Source of the DNA: Bacillota bacterium
GTDB taxonomy: Bacteria; Bacillota; Clostridia; TANB77; UBA1234
Assembly: GCA_016280725.1 (NCBI GenBank)
Contig: JAEEHF010000047.1
Coordinates: 1-64,000, forward strand
DNA: 64,000 nt
Direction of reading: 5' to 3'
How positions within the stretch are numbered: the stretch's first letter is position 1; each line of letters opens with the position of its first letter. Both the position numbers and the translations under genes were made by a program. This document shows positions 52,448 to 60,467 of the stretch, piece after piece. The notes beneath the pieces are model-generated. The model saw only the letters and a program-made list of their open reading frames with translations, ran no database searches and was not told the DNA's origin.

Positions 52448-54625
52448 TTATTTGCTTCTTTGAACTTCATATACAGAATCAACTTTACGAAGAACTTTAA
52501 TTATCTTGTTTAGCTTATCTGTACTTTCTACTTCAAATCCTATTGTTATTATAGCAACTCTATTTGGATTTGTCTTTGCATTTGCAGATAAAATATTAGC
52601 TTTTATTTCATTTAATGCAATTGTAATATCTGCAAGTAATCCAACTCTGTCATTTGCATATACTGTTAATTCGGTAACGAACGATGCCTTAACTTCTTTC
52701 TCCCAAGAGACATCAATTAGACGTTGTTCATTGTTAATAAGATTTCTGCAGTTAACACAGTCGGCTCTATGAATTGAAACTCCTCTTCCTCTCGTGATAT
52801 ATCCTACGATGTCATCTCCAGGAAGTGGATTACAACACTTTGCAAGTTTTACTAAACAGTTTTCAATTCCTTTTACTATTATACCATTTTTTGAACTACG
52901 AGGTCTATTGTCTAATTTAACTTGTTTTAATTCCTCGATTGTTTTTTCAATTTCGATGTCTTTATTTTCTTTTTTGTATTCTTCTAACAGCCTTGTAATA
53001 ATCTTTAAAGGCGAAATTGCGCCAAATCCAATTGCTGCATATGCATCATCTAAAGTATTGTATTTATATTTATCCAAAACTTCTTGAAGCCATTCTGTCC
53101 TAAATAATTCATTGAAAGAAATACCAATTCTCTTTAGTTCTCTTTCAACCATGTCCTTTCCTTTTGCTGTGTTTTCTTCTTTTAATGCCTTCTTAAAGAA
53201 ATTTTGAATCTTGGTTCTTGCCGAAGATGTTTTAACCATCTTTAACCAATCTCTCGAAGGTCCATTTGAATTTTCCGAAGTTATAATCTCGACAATATCA
53301 CCATTATGTAGTTCTGCCGTGATAGGAACAATCTTTGAATTTACTTTGGCACCTACCATTTTATGTCCGACTTGTTCGTGAACTGCATAAGCAAAGTCTA
53401 TTGGTGTAGAGCCTGATGGAAGCGATTTAATATCTCCAGCAGGTGTGAAAACAAATACTTCTTCGTCGAACAAATCAAACTTTAGCTTACTCATGAAATC
53501 TTTATCATCATTTGTTTCATTTTGCCATTCAATTGTTTCGCGAAGCCAAGATAATTTGTCGTCCGAAACTGAAACTGAAGCTCCCTTTTCTTTATAAGCC
53601 CAGTGAGCTGCGATACCATATTCAGCGACTCTATGCATATCCCATGTCCTTATCTGGACTTCAAATGGGACACCATTTTTACCAATTAACGTGGTATGTA
53701 ATGATTGATACATATTTGGTTTTGGCATTGCTATGTAATCCTTGAAACGTCCTGGCATTGGCTTATACATTTCATGTACAAAACCAAGCGCTGCATAGCA
53801 ATCTTTAACTGAATTTACTATTATTCTAAGTGCAAAAAGATCATAGATTTGATCTAAAGTTTTATTATCTTTTTGCATCTTTCTATATATACTCCACAAA
53901 TGCTTTGGCCTTCCATAAATCTCAGCAGTGATTTTGGCCTCTTTCATTTTTTCTTTAAGTTCTTCGATTATTTCGTTAATAAACTTTTCTCTTTCTTCTC
54001 TTTTGGTTTTTACACCTTTAGCAAGATCAAAATATGCCTCAGGTTCCAAGTACATAAACGAAAGATCTTCAAGTTCCCACTTAATAGAATAGATACCTAG
54101 CCTATTTGCAAGTGGTGCATAAAGCATTTGAGTCTCTTTCGCATTCGCTATTTTTCTATCATCTGTAAGATGCTTTAAAGTACGCATGTTGTGAAGTCTA
54201 TCCGCAAGCTTAATCATTAGCACACGAATGTCTTTTGCCATTGCCATAAAAAACTTTCTGTAATTTTCAACTTGTTCTTCTCTTTTGTCTATAAAAGTCT
54301 GTGCAGAAAGTTTTCCAAGTTTTGTTACACCATCGACAAGTTTTTCAACATCTTCACCAAATTTTTCTCTAACTTGTTCATGCGTAACATCTGTATCTTC
54401 AAAAACGTCATGAAGCAATGCTGCACAAATCGAATCATCATCTAATTGCAAAGTTGTAATAATGTATGCTACTTCTAAAGGATGGATAATATATGGTTCA
54501 CCAGACATTCTTAGTTGGTCACCGTGAGCAGCCTTCGCAAATTCATACGCCTGAGTAATTTTCTTGGCACTAGAACGTTTATTGTACGTTTTTGCATTTA
54601 CAATAACATCTTGAATTGTAACCAT
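52448..54625 (-). CDS. relA: Bifunctional (p)ppGpp synthetase/hydrolase Rel
   Basis: This 725-residue RSH protein controls the stringent response. The HD hydrolase domain (about residues 25-200) has IIHPLEVAYIIT and ALLHDVFEDTD. The synthetase domain has GRPKHLWSIYRKMQ and RIIVNSVKDCYAALGFVH. TGS (EEVFVFTPAGDIKSLPSG), zinc-finger (CCNPLPGDDIVGYITRGRG) and ACT domains follow. The ATG at 54625 is chosen because AGGAGG overlaps the upstream GTG. It lies 14 bases after recJ, the usual Firmicute neighbourhood. Confidence 0.95.
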   Translation of the reverse strand: MVTIQDVIVNAKTYNKRSSAKKITQAYEFAKAAHGDQLRMSGEPYIIHPLEVAYIITTLQLDDDSICAALLHDVFEDTDVTHEQVREKFGEDVEKLVDGVTKLGKLSAQTFIDKREEQVENYRKFFMAMAKDIRVLMIKLADRLHNMRTLKHLTDDRKIANAKETQMLYAPLANRLGIYSIKWELEDLSFMYLEPEAYFDLAKGVKTKREEREKFINEIIEELKEKMKEAKITAEIYGRPKHLWSIYRKMQKDNKTLDQIYDLFALRIIVNSVKDCYAALGFVHEMYKPMPGRFKDYIAMPKPNMYQSLHTTLIGKNGVPFEVQIRTWDMHRVAEYGIAAHWAYKEKGASVSVSDDKLSWLRETIEWQNETNDDKDFMSKLKFDLFDEEVFVFTPAGDIKSLPSGSTPIDFAYAVHEQVGHKMVGAKVNSKIVPITAELHNGDIVEIITSENSNGPSRDWLKMVKTSSARTKIQNFFKKALKEENTAKGKDMVERELKRIGISFNELFRTEWLQEVLDKYKYNTLDDAYAAIGFGAISPLKIITRLLEEYKKENKDIEIEKTIEELKQVKLDNRPRSSKNGIIVKGIENCLVKLAKCCNPLPGDDIVGYITRGRGVSIHRADCVNCRNLINNEQRLIDVSWEKEVKASFVTELTVYANDRVGLLADITIALNEIKANILSANAKTNPNRVAIITIGFEVESTDKLNKIIKVLRKVDSVYEVQRSK

Positions 54626-54639
54626 ATATTTCACCTCCT

Positions 54640-56325
54640 TTAAATACTCTTTTTAATGTCTTTAATATTCAGCTGAATCATGTTTATACCGTTGTATGAA
54701 TTAATCTCCAAAGTATGAAGTATGTCAGCTCTTTCTCCCATTCTAATTTCGTTTTTCTTGTTTCCCATATTAAAAGCAATTGCCGAGAAAATTCTATGTT
54801 CATCTTTGATGTTAAGCTTTAAGTGCTTGTCATTTGATAACGTCCTAATACTATCCACTCTAACATTTTTATATGCGAAAAGTGGTGGCAAATTGCCTTC
54901 ACCATATGGTTCTAGCAGCTTTAATTCCTGAACTTTTTCCATCGTTATATCTTTGTTTGTAATTTCCATATCATACCTAACTGTTGGAATTGCATCATCA
55001 GGCAATATATCCTTTGCATATTCATTTATTTTCTTTTTGAATTCTTCGAAATTTTCTTTTTTCATTGTAAGTCCAATTGCCATTTCGTGACCGCCATATT
55101 TTAAAAGTAAGTCTTGGCAACTTGATAGTGCTGAATGAAGGTCAAATCCGTCAACACTTCTTCCTGAGCCTTTGCCTTCTCCATCTTCGAAACTAACTAG
55201 AATAGATGGCTTATAATATGTTTCGGTTATCTTTGATGAAACTATTCCGATAACTCCATGATGCCATTTTTCATTTCCCATAACCATTATTTTGTCTTTA
55301 TCTAAGTGCTGTTCTTTTATTTGTTCCAAAGCTTCATTCAAAATTTCTTTTTCGACTTCTTGTCTTTCAAAATTCATTTTTTGAAGCTCATTTGCAATTT
55401 CATTTGCTTCCTTAAAATTCTCTGTAAGAAGCATCTTTAAGGCAAGTTCTGCTTTTCCCATTCTTCCGCATGCATTAATTCTTGGAGCAAGTCCAAATGA
55501 AATACCACCAGAATCAATAGTTTTCACGCCAGAAACATTTATTAATGCTTTAAGACCAATGTTTGAAGTTTTCTTGATTGCCTCTAATCCAAATTTAACT
55601 ATTACTCTATTTTCATCAACTAATGGAACAATATCTGCTATAGTTCCAAGTGCTGCTATATCTAGGAAACGAAGAAATTCTTCATCATCTAGGCCAAGTT
55701 CTTTGACAAGTGCTTGAACGACTTTAAAACTTACTCCGCATCCTGCTAATACACTACAAGGATAAGTATTATCATCTCTTTTTGCGTCGATGACTGCAAT
55801 TGCATTTGGCAATTTTTCTGGACATTCATGATGGTCCGTTATTATTACATCGATACCTTTTGATTTTGCATATTCAACTTCATCATGTGCTGAAATTCCA
55901 CAATCTACAGTAATTAACAGATTTGTTCCTCTTTCGAAAATCTCATCAACTGCTTCGTTGTTTAATCCATAGCCTTCTGTAAGTCTGTTTGGAAGATAAT
56001 AGTCAACCATTGCTTCGCGAGACTTTAGAAACTTCATAAGAATCATCGTGCTAGTAATTCCATCAACATCGTAGTCGCCATATATTGTGATATGTTCTTT
56101 GTTGTTAATTGCTTTTATGATTCTAGCAACTGCTAAATCCATTCCCTTAAATAAAAATGGATCATATAAATCTTTTATTTCAGGGTATAAAAAATTGTGT
56201 ATTTTATTTTTTTCGATTCCTCTGTTGTATAAAACCGTTGCAAGACATTTTGAAATGTTATTTTCTTTTGACATCTCTTCTACTGCTTTATCATTTATCT
56301 CGTATGCTTCCCATTTCTTAATCAT
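54640..56325 (-). CDS. recJ: Single-stranded-DNA exonuclease RecJ
   Basis: This 561-residue DHH-family 5'-3' exonuclease acts in repair and recombination. Metal-binding motifs are ITIYGDYDVDGITSTM, LLITVDCGISAHDEVEY and DVIITDHHECPE. The DHHA1 domain has LLKYGGHEMAIGLTM and GSGRSVDGFDLHSAL. Length is normal for a Gram-positive RecJ. It is first in the recJ-rel pair. Confidence 0.95.
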   Translation of the reverse strand: MIKKWEAYEINDKAVEEMSKENNISKCLATVLYNRGIEKNKIHNFLYPEIKDLYDPFLFKGMDLAVARIIKAINNKEHITIYGDYDVDGITSTMILMKFLKSREAMVDYYLPNRLTEGYGLNNEAVDEIFERGTNLLITVDCGISAHDEVEYAKSKGIDVIITDHHECPEKLPNAIAVIDAKRDDNTYPCSVLAGCGVSFKVVQALVKELGLDDEEFLRFLDIAALGTIADIVPLVDENRVIVKFGLEAIKKTSNIGLKALINVSGVKTIDSGGISFGLAPRINACGRMGKAELALKMLLTENFKEANEIANELQKMNFERQEVEKEILNEALEQIKEQHLDKDKIMVMGNEKWHHGVIGIVSSKITETYYKPSILVSFEDGEGKGSGRSVDGFDLHSALSSCQDLLLKYGGHEMAIGLTMKKENFEEFKKKINEYAKDILPDDAIPTVRYDMEITNKDITMEKVQELKLLEPYGEGNLPPLFAYKNVRVDSIRTLSNDKHLKLNIKDEHRIFSAIAFNMGNKKNEIRMGERADILHTLEINSYNGINMIQLNIKDIKKSI

Positions 56326-56431
56326 ATAACCTCCGTTTCTTATTTGACATAATGTAAGTCAAACTAATGCCTAAAATTTATAATATTATACCTTTTTCCA
56401 TGGTCATTTACAACATAAAAGGACATTTTTA

Positions 56432-56748
56432 CCCACCAGGTTTTTGGGGACACGACGGTCGCACCTGCTCACCAGGTTTTCGGGGACACGACGGTCATAC
56501 CTGCTCACCAGGTTTTTGGGGACAGGTCTCAAGAAGATTCTTTTGATTTTCAAAAGAAAAGATTATTGTTAAGACATTAAAAAAGACATCCTCCATTTTC
56601 GGTATATAGTCTGAAAGAAGAATGTCTTCAGTTATTTCTCTATTAGTAGAATCTATACCAGATTTTAAAACTTTATGTGCAGGTCTAACCGTCGTGTCCC
56701 CAAAAACCTGGTGAGCAGGTGTGACCGTCGTGTCCCCAAAAACCTGGT
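56432..56748. mobile_element. Repeat cluster F: REP arms around a ~150-base non-coding core
   Basis: Left arm 56432-56528 has CCTGCTCACCAGG spacers and ends GGGGACAGGTC. The core (56529-56675) shares long blocks with cluster E, such as AAAGATTATTGTTAAG, AAAAAGACATC and GAAAGAAGAATGTCTTC. Right arm 56676-56748 is of opposite orientation. The inner segments can fold through AAGACAT/ATGTCTT. It is a non-autonomous element of the same family. Confidence 0.85.
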
Positions 56749-56797
56749 TGACTTTTAGAAGCGAATGATGATACTATTTGAAAGAATGGAGGCAAAA

Positions 56798-57340
56798 ATG
56801 ATAAAAGTAATTGCTTTTGATATGGGTGGAGTGCTAATAACAGAAAAAGATATTTCACTTTCCCCTCTTGAAAATGAAATTGAACGAACTTTTGGAAGAA
56901 ATAATAGCGATGAAGAATTTGTAAACAATCTTTCATACCTAAAAAAATCAAAAGATCAAATATTAAGAAAAGCCAAGAAAATAATTTTTAAACTATACGA
57001 GATAAAATACCCAAATCTTTTTAACGAAATAAAAAACATCAACCCAGATATAAAAATCTGTATAGCAACGAATCATATTACCGCTATAAAAGAGTATATT
57101 GAAAAATCTTTTGACATGAACCTAATTAATAACGTTTTTATATCAGCCGAAATGCATGTTTCAAAACCAGATGTATTGTTCTACAAAAAAATACTTCAAG
57201 AACTACAATGTGAACCACATGAACTATTATTTGTTGATGACAGAGCAGAAAATACAAGCTCTGCAGAAAGTCTTGGGATTCAAACAATACTATTAAATAA
57301 AGAATCAAACTTACTTGATGAAATAAAAAAATGTATATAA
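56798..57340 (+). CDS. HAD-superfamily hydrolase
   Basis: This 180-residue phosphatase-like protein has motif I IAFDMGGVLI (Asp nucleophile), motif II CIATNH, a Lys in SKPDVLFYKKIL and motif IV LLFVDDRAENTSSAESLG. A GDAC-type substrate cannot be assigned. The ATG at 56798 is chosen because GGAGG lies upstream. It starts 50 bases after repeat cluster F and converges on the peptidase gene. Confidence 0.85.
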   Translation: MIKVIAFDMGGVLITEKDISLSPLENEIERTFGRNNSDEEFVNNLSYLKKSKDQILRKAKKIIFKLYEIKYPNLFNEIKNINPDIKICIATNHITAIKEYIEKSFDMNLINNVFISAEMHVSKPDVLFYKKILQELQCEPHELLFVDDRAENTSSAESLGIQTILLNKESNLLDEIKKCI

Positions 57341-57375
57341 AAAAACGGAACACTAAACTCGTGTTCCGCTTTTAT
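57341..57375. terminator. Bidirectional terminator between the HAD and C39-like genes
   Basis: CGGAACAC/GTGTTCCG stem with A- and T-rich flanks on both sides. It overlaps the last codons of the peptidase gene by a few bases. Confidence 0.8.
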
Positions 57376-57965
57376 TTACCTGATTCCTGACCTATTGGTA
57401 TTTCGAGCACCCAACTTCCAAATGAAACCAAAGCATCAATAATTGTTTTCTTGGGAATAGATGAAAGATGAATCATTGTCTTTCCTGGATTTGCAACAAG
57501 AAAACTTCTTTCATCATAACCAATCAGTACTATAAAATGTCCACCTGAAAAACTAGCATCATTGTGTATAATGCTTGATGCAACATTTAAAAGAAATATA
57601 CTATTCTTTGACAACCTTCGCTCTAAATATTGGCACGTAACCTTCTTTTCGGTAATCAAATCTCCACTATAATTGCAGTAATTGTCCAATTTGATAAATC
57701 CTTCAAATTCAAGTTCTCCATCTTTTTTATACCAAATATAGTCTTTATACAGTCGACTTCTGTAGCACGATAGTCTTGCATCAACACCTAGTTTATTTCT
57801 AATAAATAATGCAATATCTGTCATCCATTGTAATTGATATGGTATCTCAACTTCTACTTTAAGAATCTTTTCCAAAAACAAGATACATGCTGGGCCGCAT
57901 AACATATTTGCTGGCTTTTTTATTCCCTTTAGCTTTTCTATCCTCTCCATCAAAAAACATTTCAT
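57372..57965 (-). CDS. C39-like cysteine peptidase, possible RiPP leader peptidase
   Basis: This 197-residue soluble protein has a papain-like pattern of the C39 type. Probable nucleophile C23 lies in NMLCGPACILFLEKIL, His143 in FSGGHFIVLIGYD, and the third position is Asn159 in VANPGKT rather than the usual Asp. C39 domains cleave leader peptides, usually as the N-terminal part of ABC exporters; here the domain stands alone without transporter or membrane helices. It overlaps the NTPase gene by four bases. A role in maturing the peptide encoded at 60104 is inferred from position only. Confidence 0.65.
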   Translation of the reverse strand: MKCFLMERIEKLKGIKKPANMLCGPACILFLEKILKVEVEIPYQLQWMTDIALFIRNKLGVDARLSCYRSRLYKDYIWYKKDGELEFEGFIKLDNYCNYSGDLITEKKVTCQYLERRLSKNSIFLLNVASSIIHNDASFSGGHFIVLIGYDERSFLVANPGKTMIHLSSIPKKTIIDALVSFGSWVLEIPIGQESGK

Positions 57966-58567
57966 AGCCTTATCACCTCAAATAAAGATGAAAGCTTTCC
58001 AATAGACTTATCATCATGAAGAGTATCTATAATCGGAATCCCGCATTTACTGTATTCCAAGAATACATTTCTCATTTCTGGAATCAATTCTATTTCATCC
58101 ATCAAGACTATTGCTCTCCTGCCATGTAAAAAGGAAAGCATGACTGTCAGTTCTTGCAGCACCAGATACTTATAGTACATTCTGATTCTTTCCCGCTCAA
58201 CCAAATCTTCTGTATCATATCCTTCTTCGAGGTATCTAGAAACATCAAAGAGGATAAGTGAAAGATCTTGCTTCTTTTTTAGCAATTCATATGGATATGC
58301 ATTGCTAAAAATTTTAGTTCCATAACAAATTGATTTTTTCTGAGGTGATTCAATAACCTCTGCTCCATCATAAGACTCTTTCATATAAACTAAAAAAGAT
58401 TTATCTTTATGATCAGTGGCGCTATCAAATACTATAATAGTGTCGAATCTTTCCCTAAATAATGATACAACTTTTTTTAGGATAGTCGTTTTTCCCGAAT
58501 CACGTTTTCCAATGATTATATGTGGGGCATACAAAAACCGAGTAAAATCACCATTGTAATATTCCAT
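57962..58567 (-). CDS. P-loop NTPase of unknown family
   Basis: This 201-residue protein has Walker A IIIGKRDSGKTT (Lys26) and Walker B RRAIVLMDEIE (Asp157-Glu158). The following segment ends in TLHDD. The GKRxSGKTT form with a strand just before recalls FtsK/HerA or A32-like packaging ATPases, but the match is too short to assign. No membrane helix. It is translationally coupled to the C39-like peptidase and separated by a terminator hairpin from the radical SAM gene. It may power export, unfolding or peptide handling. Confidence 0.65.
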   Translation of the reverse strand: MEYYNGDFTRFLYAPHIIIGKRDSGKTTILKKVVSLFRERFDTIIVFDSATDHKDKSFLVYMKESYDGAEVIESPQKKSICYGTKIFSNAYPYELLKKKQDLSLILFDVSRYLEEGYDTEDLVERERIRMYYKYLVLQELTVMLSFLHGRRAIVLMDEIELIPEMRNVFLEYSKCGIPIIDTLHDDKSIGKLSSLFEVIRL

Positions 58568-58594
58568 GTTCTTACACTCCCTTGATTTTTTCTC

Positions 58595-58636
58595 AAAAAC
58601 AAAAGATACGTGAAGAATCGGCCTTCACGTATCTTT
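58595..58636 (-). terminator. Terminator between the radical SAM gene and the NTPase gene
   Basis: A 14-bp stem AAAGATACGTGAAG/CTTCACGTATCTTT is followed by TTGTTTTT on the minus strand. Leaky termination would lower expression of the NTPase and peptidase. Confidence 0.85.
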
Positions 58637-58650
58637 GTTTTTAGCACAAG

Positions 58651-59988
58651 TTAGTTATTCAAGACATTCTGACGAATCCATTCATCAAAAAGGAACAAGA
58701 ATATCTGCTTACGATCAGCACAGCTAGGATCCTCCCTGTAGACCGTGCCAAACTCGCCAAACGCAGAATAGCAACATGAACAGCACATAGACCGGAACAT
58801 ACACTTACTACATGCAGGAATATCCTTAGCAGTGCGAGACTTAAGCTTAACAACCCAATCCTTGGAAAGCATTTGCTTGAGGGTTTCCTGAAGAATGTTA
58901 CCCATCACAAAGCTTTGCTCTCCTTTGAAACCATCACACGGGAAAACATCTCCATTGGGATTAACAGAGATCACCTCTCTGGCCGCACCACACGGATATC
59001 TCATGCAAATGTAATCGCGAATCGGTGTGTAAACATTTTCCTCAAAAATGTGAATAGAAAAGTTTTCAACACCAACTTCTTTACTGCGATAATACATCTG
59101 CCTGTAGCATTCTGCCCATTCGCCCTTTTTGGTGGTAGTATTATTCTCAAGCTCACGACCCAACTTATTAGCCGGCCTCGGCTTAAAACTAATACCATTT
59201 TCTGCGAAGAAATCAACCACTTCTTTCGGGAACATGCAGTTATGCTGACCAACCGTGCAAACGGCACCATCAACTTCAAGGCCACCAGCTTTGAGACGAC
59301 CAATGCCTGCCATGATGTCATCAAACGCGCCCGTGCCATCAGCACGAACTCGAAGCTGATCTGTCATCTGCTTGGGTCCGTCCAGACTAACACCAACTTT
59401 AATATCATACTTCTTAGCAAGCTCGATAAACTTATCATCAATAAGAGTGCAATTGGTAACAGTACGATACTGAACCCGTTTCCCATACTTATCTTTCAGA
59501 GACTCAGAAATTTCAATAAAGCGTCTCATGCCATCAACATAACAAAGCGGCTCACCACCCTGCAACTCAAAGGTTACAAGAGGCGTCGGCATTTCAAACA
59601 TTTGCTCGATCAAGCGCCGCATAACGTCTTCAGTCATGTATTCGCCCTTCACGGGTCCGCAATCTGCAAAGCAATACTTGCAGCGAAGATTACAAGTAGT
59701 AGTAATATTCACCACAACAACGCTAGGAAACTCTTCCGGCTGAGGGAAGTCATAAGTGACAAGTTCTCCCTGATCATCCAAAGCCAAGGCTCTCATGTAC
59801 AAGGCTTCCATCTCAAGTTCATTGAGTTCGTCATTATCATAGCGCTTGATATCAGCTTCGTCAAAAACCATCCAAGAGCCAATTTCCTCGTTAAGAAGAA
59901 TAGTAAACAGATGTCCATCAACATTACGGGTAATACGCCGAAGGCCCGGCATTTTTTGATAGGAACTACTCATCCAAGGTGAACGCAT
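58651..59988 (-). CDS. Radical SAM/SPASM peptide maturase
   Basis: This 445-residue radical S-adenosylmethionine enzyme has its [4Fe-4S] cluster motif at C99-N-L-R-C-K-Y-C106. The N-terminal 90 residues (HLFTILLNEEIGSWMVFDE) may form a peptide-recognition domain. A C-terminal SPASM region holds C333, C351, C393, C396 and further Cys to C423 (CSKCMFRSMCCSCC), fitting two auxiliary clusters. Such enzymes crosslink or epimerise ribosomal peptides. The ATG at 59988 follows GGAGGAG; the longer frame starts inside a terminator hairpin. G+C (near 45-57% in counted lines) exceeds that of neighbours. The 56-residue gene upstream is the probable substrate. Confidence 0.85.
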   Translation of the reverse strand: MRSPWMSSSYQKMPGLRRITRNVDGHLFTILLNEEIGSWMVFDEADIKRYDNDELNELEMEALYMRALALDDQGELVTYDFPQPEEFPSVVVVNITTTCNLRCKYCFADCGPVKGEYMTEDVMRRLIEQMFEMPTPLVTFELQGGEPLCYVDGMRRFIEISESLKDKYGKRVQYRTVTNCTLIDDKFIELAKKYDIKVGVSLDGPKQMTDQLRVRADGTGAFDDIMAGIGRLKAGGLEVDGAVCTVGQHNCMFPKEVVDFFAENGISFKPRPANKLGRELENNTTTKKGEWAECYRQMYYRSKEVGVENFSIHIFEENVYTPIRDYICMRYPCGAAREVISVNPNGDVFPCDGFKGEQSFVMGNILQETLKQMLSKDWVVKLKSRTAKDIPACSKCMFRSMCCSCCYSAFGEFGTVYREDPSCADRKQIFLFLFDEWIRQNVLNN

Positions 59989-60016
59989 TCTCTGATTCTC
60001 CTCCTTCTTATTTAAC

Positions 60017-60056
60017 CTCAAAAAAGAAGAATGCACTTCTTCAATGCATTCTTCTT
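60017..60056 (-). terminator. Attenuating terminator between precursor and maturase genes
   Basis: A 12-bp stem AAGAAGAATGCA/TGCATTCTTCTT is followed by TTTTTTG on the minus strand, 30 bases before the maturase ribosome site. This is typical where a precursor peptide must exceed its enzyme. Confidence 0.85.
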
Positions 60057-60103
60057 AAGTAGGTCGCTCTAGTAATCAAGAAACCAGTACGGCAAACTTG
60101 AGA

Positions 60104-60274
60104 TTACTTGTGAGTGTGGGTGCCACACCCGTCGTATCCCTGGCCATACTTCCCGGTGAACTTAAGAACAGACTTCTTGGTCTTCTTCTTAGTGTCCACC
60201 GACACCTCGGCTTTGAGACCATCAACACGGTCATTCCGAGCCGGCGCGGAGCAAGACGAATTCCTCTTCTCCAT
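60104..60274 (-). CDS. Putative RiPP precursor peptide (56 residues)
   Basis: The frame starts at ATG 60274, six bases after AAAGGAGG. The N-terminal 40 residues are charged and leader-like (KAEVSVDTKKKTKKSVLKF). They are followed by a Gly/Tyr-rich C-terminus, YGQGYDGCGTHTHK, with a single core Cys50 and two His; another Cys is at position 8. Such a core suits thioether or C-C crosslinks by a SPASM enzyme. It is about 53% G+C in a counted 60-base line. A longer shadow frame covers the same DNA in another register. No named RiPP class was recognised. It has its own promoter, leader dyad and terminator. Confidence 0.7.
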   Translation of the reverse strand: MEKRNSSCSAPARNDRVDGLKAEVSVDTKKKTKKSVLKFTGKYGQGYDGCGTHTHK

Positions 60275-60311
60275 GGTAATCCTCCTTTCAAATACATTGA
60301 TACGAGAACCT

Positions 60312-60329
60312 GTCTAAAATGATTTAGAC
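60312..60329. promoter_or_regulatory. Perfect 7-bp dyad in the precursor leader
   Basis: GTCTAAA-ATGA-TTTAGAC lies just downstream of the precursor promoter and about 38 bases before its start codon. It could be a repressor operator or a leader hairpin. Confidence 0.5.
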
Positions 60330-60336
60330 GTGCATT

Positions 60337-60365
60337 ACTTTATCATTATGTATCTGTTATGTCAA
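60337..60365 (-). promoter_or_regulatory. Promoter for the RiPP precursor
   Basis: Minus strand: TTGACA (60365-60360), a 17-base spacer, then TAAAGT (60342-60337). It is divergent from the helD promoter 19 bases away. Confidence 0.7.
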
Positions 60366-60383
60366 CATTTTTCTTTAAAGTTA

Positions 60384-60412
60384 TTGAATAATACATATTC
60401 TCATGTTATCAT
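60384..60412 (+). promoter_or_regulatory. Promoter for helD
   Basis: TTGAAT, a 17-base spacer, TATCAT, about 55 bases before the ATG. Confidence 0.6.
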
Positions 60413-60467
60413 GTTCCTGTTAAAATATAGTATTACCAAAACAAATATTTTGAGGAGGTAGTGTTAA

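Noticed and set aside
58873-59982. 369-residue plus-strand frame opposite the radical SAM gene
   Set aside because: It has no ribosome site and no recognisable domain. The minus-strand frame has complete radical SAM and SPASM motifs, so this is an antisense shadow.
60076-60297. 73-residue minus-strand frame over the RiPP precursor
   Set aside because: It is Arg-rich with no ribosome site at its start. The overlapping 56-residue frame has an ideal one and a leader-core layout.
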